A DNA stretch of 64,000 bases from positions 1,922,001-1,986,000 of the forward strand of contig CADCXD010000001.1 of assembly GCA_902806575.1 (NCBI GenBank), given 5' to 3'. This DNA is from Jackrogersella multiformis. Lineage: Eukaryota > Ascomycota > Sordariomycetes > Xylariales > Hypoxylaceae. A model generated the notes under the pieces. It saw only the letters and a program-made list of their open reading frames with translations, was not told the DNA's origin and made no database searches. Below are positions 24,119 to 33,925 of the stretch, one piece after another. Made by a program: the position numbers and the translations under genes. The stretch's first letter is position 1, and each line of letters begins with the position of its first letter.

Positions 24119-26462
24119 TCTCCTCGACGCAATTCCGTCACCAGGCCCCCCCTCCACAGGAGATAAGAACAGCATAGTCGTGATTCAAAACAGGGTTGAG
24201 TTCATTTATTGTTAATATCGATATATTGGCCCTGCAACGCGACTGGGCCTCAGATAACACAATATACCCGGGGCGAAGGGGACTTTAACCGGGTCGAGTC
24301 CTTCCCATCTAACAGACCACCTACAAACCACGCGTGGGTAGACTTTTCGCTCGTTCTTTTCTTTTAGGTCTGCCTTTGCCGGTAATCCGCTTATATGATT
24401 AGAACCTGTAAGTTGTGAAAAGGAGAAGAGAAATGAGGCCATGTCTTTTTTTCTCGCTTGTGTAGATAGATGACACAGAGAGATCGTGTTGCAGATTGCA
24501 AGCTGCATTCGGCCGCTCGACGGGGCTCCGCGATGACCAAATGGGAAACGGTCCCAAATGACGACTATGGTCACCGAGTAGTGTCACCGACAGCTCGAGA
24601 TTCTCTATTTTTGGAAACTCGAACTTCTAGAACTCGTCTTAGTCTAGACTTTAGACCCCTTCGCTTATTCAGAGCTGTCAATCATGCAATATATGTAGTT
24701 GATAGCTTCGACCCAAGCCACCGTTCTCTGCAGGAGTATCGTAAGTGGGTTTCGAGATGGCCATTGCTATGTAAGACAGCACCGGCGATATGTGATGACG
24801 TGCCCAGACTCACGCAGGGGAACAGCAAGGTTGACGCGACCGGAAATCTGGACAGGTCTTTGGGATGGTGATTGAAGACTTTTCGCACCGTCGTCTGGAC
24901 TTCAAACCAGGAGACTGGCTGTTCGAGACTGGTCTGATAGAAAATAATGTAAGGTATCTTGGACCCTACGGCCGAGGTCACGCCATTAAAGCGACAGTTG
25001 GTATCAACGGTTAGTCACTGTATCGGGATATGAAGCTGGTAGCTTATCCCAAATTTCCTGCTCCGGGAAAAAGCATTATTCCAGAAATAGATCTAGCGTA
25101 ACATCGTCAGTTCCCAGGGCCTTACCCCCTTTTAAAGGTAGAGACTCAACTCCTTTGAAGTTTCCAAGGTTCTTCTTCAAGCTTGTGAAATGACATCCCC
25201 AGTTTGGGCGAGATATTACTTACTAAGTAACCCTAAGTACGATGGAATGCTAGTAGCATGCCGGGAGCCGCACCCGACGACTGTCAAATGCATACGACGT
25301 AGGGAGATTGACATCACACTGGTGATCCCTCCAAAAAGCACGGAGGCCGCCATCAAGAATACAAGTAATCCGCATCGAACGATATCTCCTGAGTCTAGAG
25401 CGTCGTTACCAAAGGAGTCGTCTAACTCTTCTCATGGCGCTTCCCAGTCTAGAGTAGAATCGTCACAAACTCGACATTAGACCCGGCGACCCGAGTATGC
25501 CCACATATCTGCCGATGAAGTGAATGGCCGGCTAAGGCAAATCTAGACTAACAGTATCACATGCCACCCGGATAGGGGGCGGAGCTTAGACGAATGAATC
25601 TACCCTCTATCGGGGACGTCTTGGGAACTTATTAGGCAGTTGGTGGGAGCCTACCCCGGACGTTTACTCAAATGCCCGGCGAGAAACGCCGATTCGATGG
25701 CGAGTGAATAACCTAGGTAGATGCCTAGAAATCCTTTCAAAATTCGAGTTATCACGTCACTAATGTGACCAAACCCTGACGCTTGGAATGCATTCATCCG
25801 CCATGGTGCCCAACTTACATTCCATGCACGCTGTCTCATGGTCCTCACAAGATATGCCATAGCGTATTATTTCTAGGACCGACAGTGTCAGCAGGTCCTG
25901 CCAACAGGCAGACTGAGCCGTGCTTAATAAGTTGGCAATGCTCTCAATATGTATCTACCATTGAAAGTGGCTTTCAGCTCATATACCTCGATAGTCAGAG
26001 TTCAGACGCCTAGTACACCAATTGGTTCTAGATAGTCTTATTTTGCCTCGTAGTGGTCTAGTATATCTTTCGAGGCCAGGAATAAGTCTAATAACAAAAT
26101 ATACAAACATGGTCATTATGGAGAGTATCAAGGCAGCTAAGTTTTATACATCGTAGTCTTGTAATATTCTGGTAGAAAGATGACAACCATGGTAAAATCG
26201 CTATACGGAGTATAGTGGTGAGTTATTCACTGTGCTGAAACTTTTCTATGTGAATCTCTCCTGGTTGACTTGTGATAGATATAAGTTAGACTTAAGCTTT
26301 GAGCGTTGATGACTGATGCTTATCATCATCAACAGACCGTATCCTTTCTCTCCTGGAAGAGAACTAAAACACTACACTATAAAGGTACGTTATAAATAAT
26401 TAGTATGTTCACTTCTTCTAGTCCTCCTCTTCCCCTTTCCTCCGTATGTGAGATTCATTTTC
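24119..26462. other. Intergenic region with coding-like fragments
   Basis: No complete gene is visible. Two short pieces look coding-like but do not connect in phase: plus-strand 24856-25014 (contains RLDFKPGDWLFETGLIENN and RYLGPYGRG, then TAG) and plus-strand 25190-25480 (96 codons beginning MTSPVWARYYLLSNPKYDG, with a Ser-rich end). Neither matches a family I can name. The remaining DNA is AT-rich and silent. Confidence 0.4.
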
Positions 26463-28148
26463 TTATCTACTAGCATCCAATTCCCAATAGGCCACCTGAG
26501 AACTGTTCAGGGGCAGCTCCGATGGGGGATGCTCCATTTCGGCTATAGAAGGCTCGGTGCTGCCACCATGTCGAAACGTGGATGAGGTAACGTCCTGCGT
26601 AGTCTTGACGTGATTTTCACCCATTCTGCCAGCGGTAGACTGTTTCGCGGAATTCTTTCTACGTTTCCATATCCACAATATCACTGCTACAACAATTACA
26701 GCCACTCCGCCTATAGCGATCCCAGCGATCTCTCCAGGACTAAGGGTGTTTGTGGGGGGGTGAGTTTTAACGGGGGTAGTAGAGTTTTGTGTATAGTTGT
26801 GTGCCTTCTCGATAGGAAGAGGCGTCCAGTGGCCGTCCCACGTAGAGATCCAATCAGCAGAGCTTGCTGAAACTCCCAAGCCATTGCCTCCAAGCTCGAC
26901 GACATTAGGGGTCGATGGGACATTCGGCCCGGGTGCTTGAGCCATGTAAAACATCCCAGAATATCCCGAAGAAGAATCATCGTAGTTCTCCCCAATGAAT
27001 GCATCTTGGAGAAATGCCCTACCTAGGACATAACGAACATTTCTTGGATTGCATGGGAAGTAAGGGGTCGGTGACGATACTAGTGGTGTATCTAATGTCA
27101 AATTTAGGTGTTTGAAAGGAACTGATATGGTGACATTGCGGGTGTTGTATGACACGAAGGTGAAAGAAAGCGCCGAGGCCGAACTGACTATATTCGAATA
27201 GTCTGGCGAATCAGTTTTCCATGTATACAATCCGAGGTTTTCATTGTAATCGACAGGCAACCACTCCGCTATAGCATCGCATGTACTTTTTGGGAGTGAA
27301 ATATATGGCGTGCAGCCGTCGATGCCTACTGAAAGTGTATCCCCTATAGCGGAATTCGAGGCTAGAAGGCCGGCTTGAGCTGACGTGAAATTGAACGGCG
27401 AATACCCAGCAACAACATTGATACTGATATCCCTTAGATTTACTGGGCCTGTTAGACCGGGACTGATGAATATATTACCTAAAGTCCTCGTCTGATCATA
27501 GCCCCCGAAGTATAATGACGGTTTCGGACCGGTGATTTTAGACCCCATGTGCATACCGAACGAGTTGGTGGGAGTCTTGCCGCTTCTTTGTAGTTGCTCT
27601 GCGATGGATGTATTATTACCATCCGGCAGACTATACCCTTCACCGAGCGCGGCGCATCCGGCAAATAGGGGGTACTCGCCTCCGCCAGCCAACTCCACCT
27701 GCCCTTTGTCGATGAGTGTTAACCAAATGTTAGGGAGGCTCATCCCTATCCCATCTCCAAACTCAATGGTGTCAAACCATGACTTCCAAATATTTAAACC
27801 CATATCAAAGCCCCATGAAAAATAAGTATTATTAAAGTCGTCTGCGTTAAAGGTGTTGGAACCCCCAAGAGCAGGGTCATAAAGGCCAGCACTAGACGCG
27901 TAACATGGCTGGTTCGTTTCTGTGCAGTACGATTTCGAAATAATAAACGCCCGGGCAAGGTGGCCACCGGGGTAGAGCGCAACTGTTTGGGCGTCGCCAA
28001 ATGTCATCTCGATCGCTGGCCATGGCCCATCCGGTCCGATCGACTTATCTGACCATTTCGCCGGCACAGGCGCCTGGGCCAGGGCCATCTCCGATTGCGC
28101 GAAGAACCATAACAGAGTGATAGAAAGTAACCGACGATAGAGCCACAT
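26463..28148 (-). CDS. Pepsin-like (A1-fold) membrane-anchored protein lacking catalytic motifs
   Basis: The product is a single-exon 561-aa protein. Residues 1 to about 24 form a signal peptide (ITLLWFFAQSEMALA). A long beta-rich, N-glycosylation-rich ectodomain follows, with spaced cysteines (C75, C82, C165, C279, C290). One membrane helix lies at about 473-494 (IAGIAIGGVAVIVVAVILWI), then WKRRK and a 63-residue cytoplasmic tail. The ectodomain has the layout of fungal pepsin-like proteases, for example a late GIDGCTPYISLP where active enzymes have a D-T/S-G motif followed by a hydrophobic strand. At the first expected DTG there is only VALYPGGHLA, with no Asp. I therefore infer a non-catalytic, perhaps wall-sensing or binding, member. 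The family call is by pattern only. Confidence 0.75.
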   Translation of the reverse strand: MWLYRRLLSITLLWFFAQSEMALAQAPVPAKWSDKSIGPDGPWPAIEMTFGDAQTVALYPGGHLARAFIISKSYCTETNQPCYASSAGLYDPALGGSNTFNADDFNNTYFSWGFDMGLNIWKSWFDTIEFGDGIGMSLPNIWLTLIDKGQVELAGGGEYPLFAGCAALGEGYSLPDGNNTSIAEQLQRSGKTPTNSFGMHMGSKITGPKPSLYFGGYDQTRTLGNIFISPGLTGPVNLRDISINVVAGYSPFNFTSAQAGLLASNSAIGDTLSVGIDGCTPYISLPKSTCDAIAEWLPVDYNENLGLYTWKTDSPDYSNIVSSASALSFTFVSYNTRNVTISVPFKHLNLTLDTPLVSSPTPYFPCNPRNVRYVLGRAFLQDAFIGENYDDSSSGYSGMFYMAQAPGPNVPSTPNVVELGGNGLGVSASSADWISTWDGHWTPLPIEKAHNYTQNSTTPVKTHPPTNTLSPGEIAGIAIGGVAVIVVAVILWIWKRRKNSAKQSTAGRMGENHVKTTQDVTSSTFRHGGSTEPSIAEMEHPPSELPLNSSQVAYWELDASR

Positions 28149-28504
28149 TACTAACAGTTGATAGATAGAATATAATTAGGCTCTTGAAGACATTAGCAGG
28201 TAGTATATAAATTAGATATAAAGTAGGGCTATTGGGGTTATCAATCCCTAAGTTGGTTTAACATTCAAGTCAAGTTTCGGTTAACGAAAACGGTATTGAA
28301 GTGTATATAACGAATGGAAATCCCGAGCAAGAGAAAATATCTGAAAAAGCAGAACAGAACCGTAGGGTCTTCCATTGAGATATAACCACAGGAAAGTGTC
28401 AGGTACAAGTGGTGGATACGACCTAGACCTAGCAATGGCCCACCGGTGAGGCTCTAAGGTGGCATCAATATATGTGTAAGGTAGAAAGGGGTCATGTATC
28501 AATG
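28149..28504. other. Intergenic, upstream of the pepsin-like gene
   Basis: This AT-rich promoter-side DNA of the minus-strand pepsin-like gene contains TATATAAAT at about 28204-28212, a possible TATA element. A 73-codon minus-strand ORF at 28281-28502 continues in composition from the decayed gene to its right and may be part of it. Confidence 0.35.
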
Positions 28505-28960
28505 CGGTATTACAGCAGGAGATGGACAGGGGCTGTAATTGGTGACATTGTAAATGGCTTGCGGCGAGAAGTGTTCGACCTACATAAACGCTTTAGGGCG
28601 GAAATGATTCGTCGAGGCAGAGTGGCTTTCCAGCTCGCCAATTTTAGATTCAACGGGCGGGCTCGTAATCACTCGCTCTACCTCGAGGAGGAGACTGGCA
28701 TATTTCTCGAGGTTCTTATACGTAGAATCCTAGAGCTGATTAGGGCCTTTGCCCTTCAAGGTGAAAAGCAATGTTTCCAGATATTAGAAGCCGCAAAGAG
28801 CATTTGCTAGATTGTCAAGTACATCTTCACCAACGTGGCTGCTGATTTTGAGGGTCCGTAGAACAATAAAGTCAGTATGGGTGCTTTATTCGGCTAGAAC
28901 TCGTCCTGTCAGGACCTGTGCCCCTGGCTGCAGACATGACAGCGAGCCTGATCCTTGAGG
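28505..28960 (-). pseudogene. Decayed unknown gene with RIP-like stop codons
   Basis: On the minus strand one frame gives protein-like sequence for over 130 codons, interrupted only by stops. It includes KISSHVGEDVLDNLANAL, ETLLFTLKGKGPNQL, DSTYKNLEKYASLLLEVERV and SPPVESKIGELES. The five stops are TAA, TAA, TAG, TAG and TGA. Each is one C-to-T change from Gln (CAA/CAG) or Arg (CGA), and four are CpA-to-TpA changes, the hallmark of repeat-induced point mutation. The plus-strand ORF 28472-28810 is antisense to it. The helical, Glu/Leu-rich text resembles fungal helical N-terminal domains of NLR-like or ankyrin proteins, but I cannot name the family. Confidence 0.45.
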
Positions 28961-29783
28961 ACATGACTTTCCTACCGGGAGATCTGCCCAAGGTATGGTA
29001 AAAGAAGAGTACTCCTCATCTAAATTTCATGTGAGTCTAAGATCATGAAACAGGTGTGTAGGTTGGGGGCTAGCCCTGTAATAAACCGATGTATCAGGAA
29101 GCTATCGGGTCCACCACCTGCTCGCATACGGATGGTATAGAGGCACGGTGATGTGGCGTTCATAATCTGACAGGAGTATATAGCAAGTGATATTGTGACT
29201 AAGCTATCCAGGGGGAAATCGTAGATGTGAAGCCTAGTAAGCTCGACGGATAGGAGTAGCAAAGTTGTTCGCAAATATGTAAAACGACTTTTGTTGCCAG
29301 ATTGGTCAGAGCTGGTCAAGCCATCTTTGCTAAAAATGTATATCTCTTTCTATCTTTGACTTTCCCCTTTGCCAGTAGGTGGGCACCAGATGTTACGGTT
29401 TGAACGTAAGAACTGGCAGTATAAGGTCTATTATTAAAAGTGTAACTTTTCGAACTATGGGTGACAGGTTTACTTTATATACCGCGAGCCATGCTAGCTT
29501 AATTTTTAATCTTGGCGAACTTAACTGTACTTGACACCCCTGTTAATTTAATAATGTTAAGTCTCGTATGCAGTATGCCGTTAAGGAGCATAGGAGTGGG
29601 GTTCGTATGCACTTAAAGTCCATGTTAAAAAAAAAAGGGTTACTGAAGCACAATGGATGACGTTACCTACCTAGAGGTACCTTAACTAACAACCTACCAG
29701 GTACATACATATATACGAACAGCTGAATCGAATCACATTAAGAACCTCAATAGCTAACCAGGGAGCTTGCCAACGCACCCATC
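28961..29783. other. Intergenic, 823 bp
   Basis: AT-rich DNA upstream of the lyase gene, with one A-run (about 29626-29637) and a TACCTACCTAGAGGTACC element near 29665-29682. No gene was recognised; the last 200 bp should contain the promoter of the gene at 29784. Confidence 0.5.
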
Positions 29784-30859
29784 ATGGCGACCAAAGCGCC
29801 ACCCACCCTCCGCCGATCTCTGCTCTACGGTAAGCATTCTCATATCTACCTACCTACCTACCTACAAACCCATCCACAACCCTCCCCCATCCAGCCAGTA
29901 GCCAGCAGCCAGTCTCTAACCGCCCGCCCGCCAGCGCAGTCCCGGCGTCGTCCCCGCGCATGCTCGCCAAGTCCCTCGGCCTCGCCAGCGACAACATAAC
30001 CTACGACCTCGAAGACTCCGTCGCGCCCGCCGAGAAGCCGCAGGCGCGCGCCGCGCTGCGCCAGCACCTGAGCGACATGCCCTTGCGGTGGGCGGGCGGG
30101 CGCGCCGGCCCCGAGGTCGCCGTGCGCATCAACGCCGTGTCGTCGCCCTACGCCTTCGACGACATCAGCGCGCTGGCCGGCCTGCGCCGCCTCGACGCCG
30201 TCGTCGTGCCCAAGGTCGCCAGCGCCAGAGACCTGGTCTCCGTGGTCTCGGCGCTGCGCCACGTGCCGACCGACGGGAAGAAGCGGCGGCGCCCCCTCAA
30301 GATCCTGGCCCTGATCGAGTCGGCGCGCGCCGTCATGGACCTGCGCGCCATCTGCTCCGCCGACGTGCCGCTCGTCGGCCTGGTCTTCGCCGCCGAGGAC
30401 TTCGCCCTGGACCTATCCCTGACCCGGACCCCGGGCCTGAGCGAGTTCCTGTACGCGCGGTCCGCCATCGTGACGGCCGCGCGCGCCGCGAACCTGGAGA
30501 GCACCATAGACCTCGTGTGCACCGCGTACAAGGGGGAGGAGGGGCTCGCGCGGCTGGAGGAGGAGTGCCGGGGCGGCAAGGGCCTGGGGTTCAACGGCAA
30601 GCAGTGCATCCACCCTTCGCAGGTCGAGACGGTGCAGCGGCTATTCTCGCCCTCGGAGGAGGAGCTCGAGTGGGCTGTCAGGGTCGCCATAGCGGACGAG
30701 AAAGCCGGCGCCGCCGGCCGAGGAGCGTGGACCATGGACGGGGCCATGATCGATGCCCCTGTTGCCAACAAAGCAAAGGCGATAGTCGGCGAAGCGCGGA
30801 GATGCGGCATGGACGTCGATGGCTTACAAAAAAAATGGAAGGATCAAGATCCCGAATGA
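29784..30859 (+). CDS. HpcH/HpaI aldolase / citrate lyase beta subunit-like (CitE/CLYBL type) enzyme
   Basis: Members cleave or form acyl-CoA C-C bonds with Mg2+ (for example the citramalyl-CoA lyase CLYBL in mitochondria). Exon 1 (29784-29829) and exon 2 (29940-30859) join across a 110-nt intron, giving LLY-VP and a 321-aa protein, normal for the family. The family features are the strand RRSLLYVPASSPRML at the N-terminus, YDLEDSVAP (37-45), RIN near 79, LIES (Glu142) and FAAEDFALDL (about 165-174), which hold the expected metal and CoA residues. The acceptor GCAG before 29940 is the one that restores this frame; the earlier CCAG does not. The coding region is far more GC-rich than its surroundings. 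The exact substrate is not predictable, and mitochondrial targeting is possible but not obvious. Confidence 0.88.
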
Positions 30860-31061
30860 ACGAGACGTTAGGAATGCCCAGACTTGAGAATGGACATATA
30901 TTTACCTACCAGTCTTATGCGGACACTTTCATATGGTTTTCCCTACCAAATGCACTAAAAAAGGGGTGTTCGCATAAGACTAGTAGGTCATTGTACGATT
31001 GACATAATTACTTCACATTACCATGAGATATTCCTATTTCGATATATACTACCTACATATC

Positions 31062-33925
31062 TCAGAATTGGAAGAACTGGTTCGGACGCCAAAACCTTGA
31101 CATCGCAAAATGTTCGTCGTCAAAGTCTTCCAATGGCTGCGCAACGTCAGACAAATCCCTGGGGATTCCAGTGGTGTACGGTGAATCTTGTATGTCAATG
31201 TAGCACCCTCCGCCTTGTTGGTCTACCCTCGAGCTTTGTAGATCGGTGTAAGGAAGGTGTGAGTCAGGAGTTGGGCAAGGAACTGTCTCTTCTCTCCCAT
31301 TATAGGCTGCACAATGACCATAAAATACCTCTCTATCAAAAGGGGGAGGATCTGGTGTCATGTTCTCTCGGTGAAATTCCGAGTCTAGAACGCCACTATC
31401 GTGTGGAGGGGATTTCAGTTGCGACTCGCTCTCTATCCTGGCAATGAATTCGGCCATACTTTCAGGCACCTGTGGATCTGCCAAATCTCTTCGATACGAG
31501 TCTCTACTTAACGTCCTTTCATATTGATCTACATAGACTGGCGATTTCATATCCGGTCTAGACAGGATCCCTCGCATTTCTGAGGGTCGAGCTGACGGTA
31601 TTCTCTGAGGTATCCAGGAAGCCGTGTCGGATAATGACAGCGTATATCCATTATTTTGGGTTGACTCAGATGACGAAATAGTCAGGTTGGATCTTTCAAA
31701 TAACCCCTGAGGGTCTCGTGTGTCCTTGTTGCAACTTACCATATCGGGGGTTGGAAGTTCGTCGGTTGCTATATTAGTGAAGTGGTCATTCTGACCAAGA
31801 GGATCAACTTCTTTTATGTTAACTTGAGCCATCATGCTAGAGCTATTTCCACCAGGTGGAATTGGAGGAGGTGGCATTGCATCCCTCGAAGGCACTGATG
31901 CTCGGTCTCTTGTCTCTTGTCTCTGCGTCCCTAAGCTAAGATTCGCCCCCGATTCGGTTATTCCAGGACTTTGGTGTATAGCGATCGCCTCAGCGCCTAA
32001 TAAACTTGGAGTTCGCATATTTTGACTTGAGCCGCCCCTATGGAAGGGGGCAAAACGGACTTCTTTTACGATTCTATGGCGGTCAACTTCTTGAGAAACG
32101 TGGGATACTTGCTGGTTTGACTCTTCCTGAGACTGGGGTGTCCGACTTTCTCCCGTTCCCTGAACCTCGTGTGGCTCCAAGTAGTTTATGGGATTATCGG
32201 TCATGACACCTTGATCTTGATACCTCACTTTCGGGGGTCCACTGAACACATCACGCGGATTATGAATAGAGCTTGCTGACTCTTTTCGGCGAGCCTCAGG
32301 CGTCTCCGACTCGACTATCTTTTCCTCCCTATTCTCCTCGATTGAATGATCGTCGTATAAAGGGATCCCAGTATTGCGATATATGCCTGTCGCTATTATG
32401 TCTCTCCTGATTGGCTCCGGGGTTGTCGTCCACACTGAACTTGACGAGTTTAAACTCGAACTATTTCCCCTTCTACTAGCATGTGGTGAATGTCTACTTG
32501 TGGACCACGTAATGTATGCCGTATTATTTCCCGAGTCTTTTTCGTCATCGATAAATTCATGGGGATTCGAACTTGGGGTTTCGACAGTCTCGTCGCGAGC
32601 CTGAGGTTTGTGGATGTGTTCGGAATGATCTGAAAACGATGTCTTGGGAACCTCACGAAAACGAGTTGGTAGGAACTGTCCAGTCCGGTATTCTGACTCT
32701 CGGTGATAGTTACGAGACCTTGGACTATGAGGTCTGGGATTGCGAGTATTTTCATCAGCTCTTTGTGGTAAGAAAAAGGAAGAGACCTCCTCCATTTCTC
32801 TGTCGCCCCGTCGTTTTTCCCTTAGGTGAGATTTGGATAATGGCTTTGGCTGTTGGTTTCGTTTCTGTTGCTTCAGAAATTGCATTTCAGAGAAGGCCAG
32901 GTCAGATACTATTTGCTATTAGGCATCTACAACTCGAACCATTCCTTAGCAGTCTGCTTACGAGGCTGCTTCTTAGACGTTCGTCCGTTGTCGAATAGAC
33001 CAGGCTTAAGGTGTGGTTGTACCTAAATATAGGTCAAACTAACACCCTTCACATTCGATGAGGTCCTTACTGTAATGCGATCATTCAGGACCGCACTAGA
33101 GGTGAAATTATTCACCACATTCTTACTAGACATTATAGACTTTCTCCTCTCAGACTTCTTACGCTTCTTTCTGCGATCTTCGTCATGGCCCGTAGCTTCT
33201 TCCCGTTCAAGCTTCCGCTTCTTTTTCTTCGTTTCATATCTGTCCTCCCTAGTCTTACGTCTTGGTTTCTTCTCGAAGTTCATCTGTTCGTCTACATGAG
33301 ATGTGATTGACGAAGAGTCTAGAGGCGCTAGACCTGCCTCTCCTAGAGGTCCGGGCCGTGAAACATTTTTACGGGCCCGTTGGACGAGCCCAGGGCGATA
33401 GTCAGGAGGCTCCGCGGAATTTTCAAAACCACTGATGAACGAACTATCGCTAGGGATAACCCGTCTTCGCGTAGACCTCCTTGGATCTCCTAGACCCAGG
33501 TCTCGACAGGGAGAACCCGATTGGCGTAAGTTATCGCTGGGAAGGCCGTGACGAGGGTTCCATTTTTGATCTGCACGTCTAGAGTGCTTATTGTATGGGG
33601 ATGTCGCATTAACTGGTCTAGATGGGTGACTAGTATCTGCGACTTCTTCTCGATGCCCTTGTGACGTCCCAGGCCAGGGGTTGGGGCTCCGTCTCGCCGT
33701 CTGTTCTAGCCAGTTCTCAACAATGTCATAGCGAGTGTGTGGTTGCAGCACGCCGTTTGAATTTATCATAGTCAAGTCGCTCTTGTGTTGTTTGCTTGGA
33801 TGTTTCAGGCTCGACCTATTATCGGGCATCTCGTGGGAGTTATTTTTACCAAGCGACTGACGATAGCTACGGTGCTGATGCGCAGAGCGACGTGGAGGAG
33901 GTTGAGAGGCCTCCCAATAGGCCAT
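31062..33925 (-). CDS. 920-aa low-complexity fungal protein of unknown function, 3 exons
   Basis: Two long minus-strand frames that look like separate genes belong to one. Exons 33925-33071, 33022-32962 and 32908-31062 join with introns of 48 nt (GTAAGG...TTTAG) and 53 nt (GTAAGC...AATAG) and agree in phase. The small middle exon encodes VQPHLKPGLFDNGRTSKKQP and leads into SDLAFSEMQFLKQQ; I remember this arrangement (GLFDNGR...DLxFSEMxFL) from uncharacterised ascomycete proteins. The protein is largely disordered, rich in Ser, Arg, Glu and Pro, with a strongly basic block (ETKKKKRKLEREE and DRRKKRKKSERRKS) near residues 245-285 that could be a nuclear signal. No enzyme domain is visible. ATG 33925 (MAYWEASQPPPRR) is preferred to an upstream in-frame start whose extra 20 residues are hydrophobic and unlike the rest. 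Confidence 0.78.

Noticed and set aside
28472..28810. 112-codon plus-strand ORF
   Set aside because: It is antisense to the decayed minus-strand gene and has no motif of its own.
30088..31002. 304-codon plus-strand ORF
   Set aside because: A shadow of the GC-rich lyase gene in another frame; Arg/Gly-rich as expected for such shadows.
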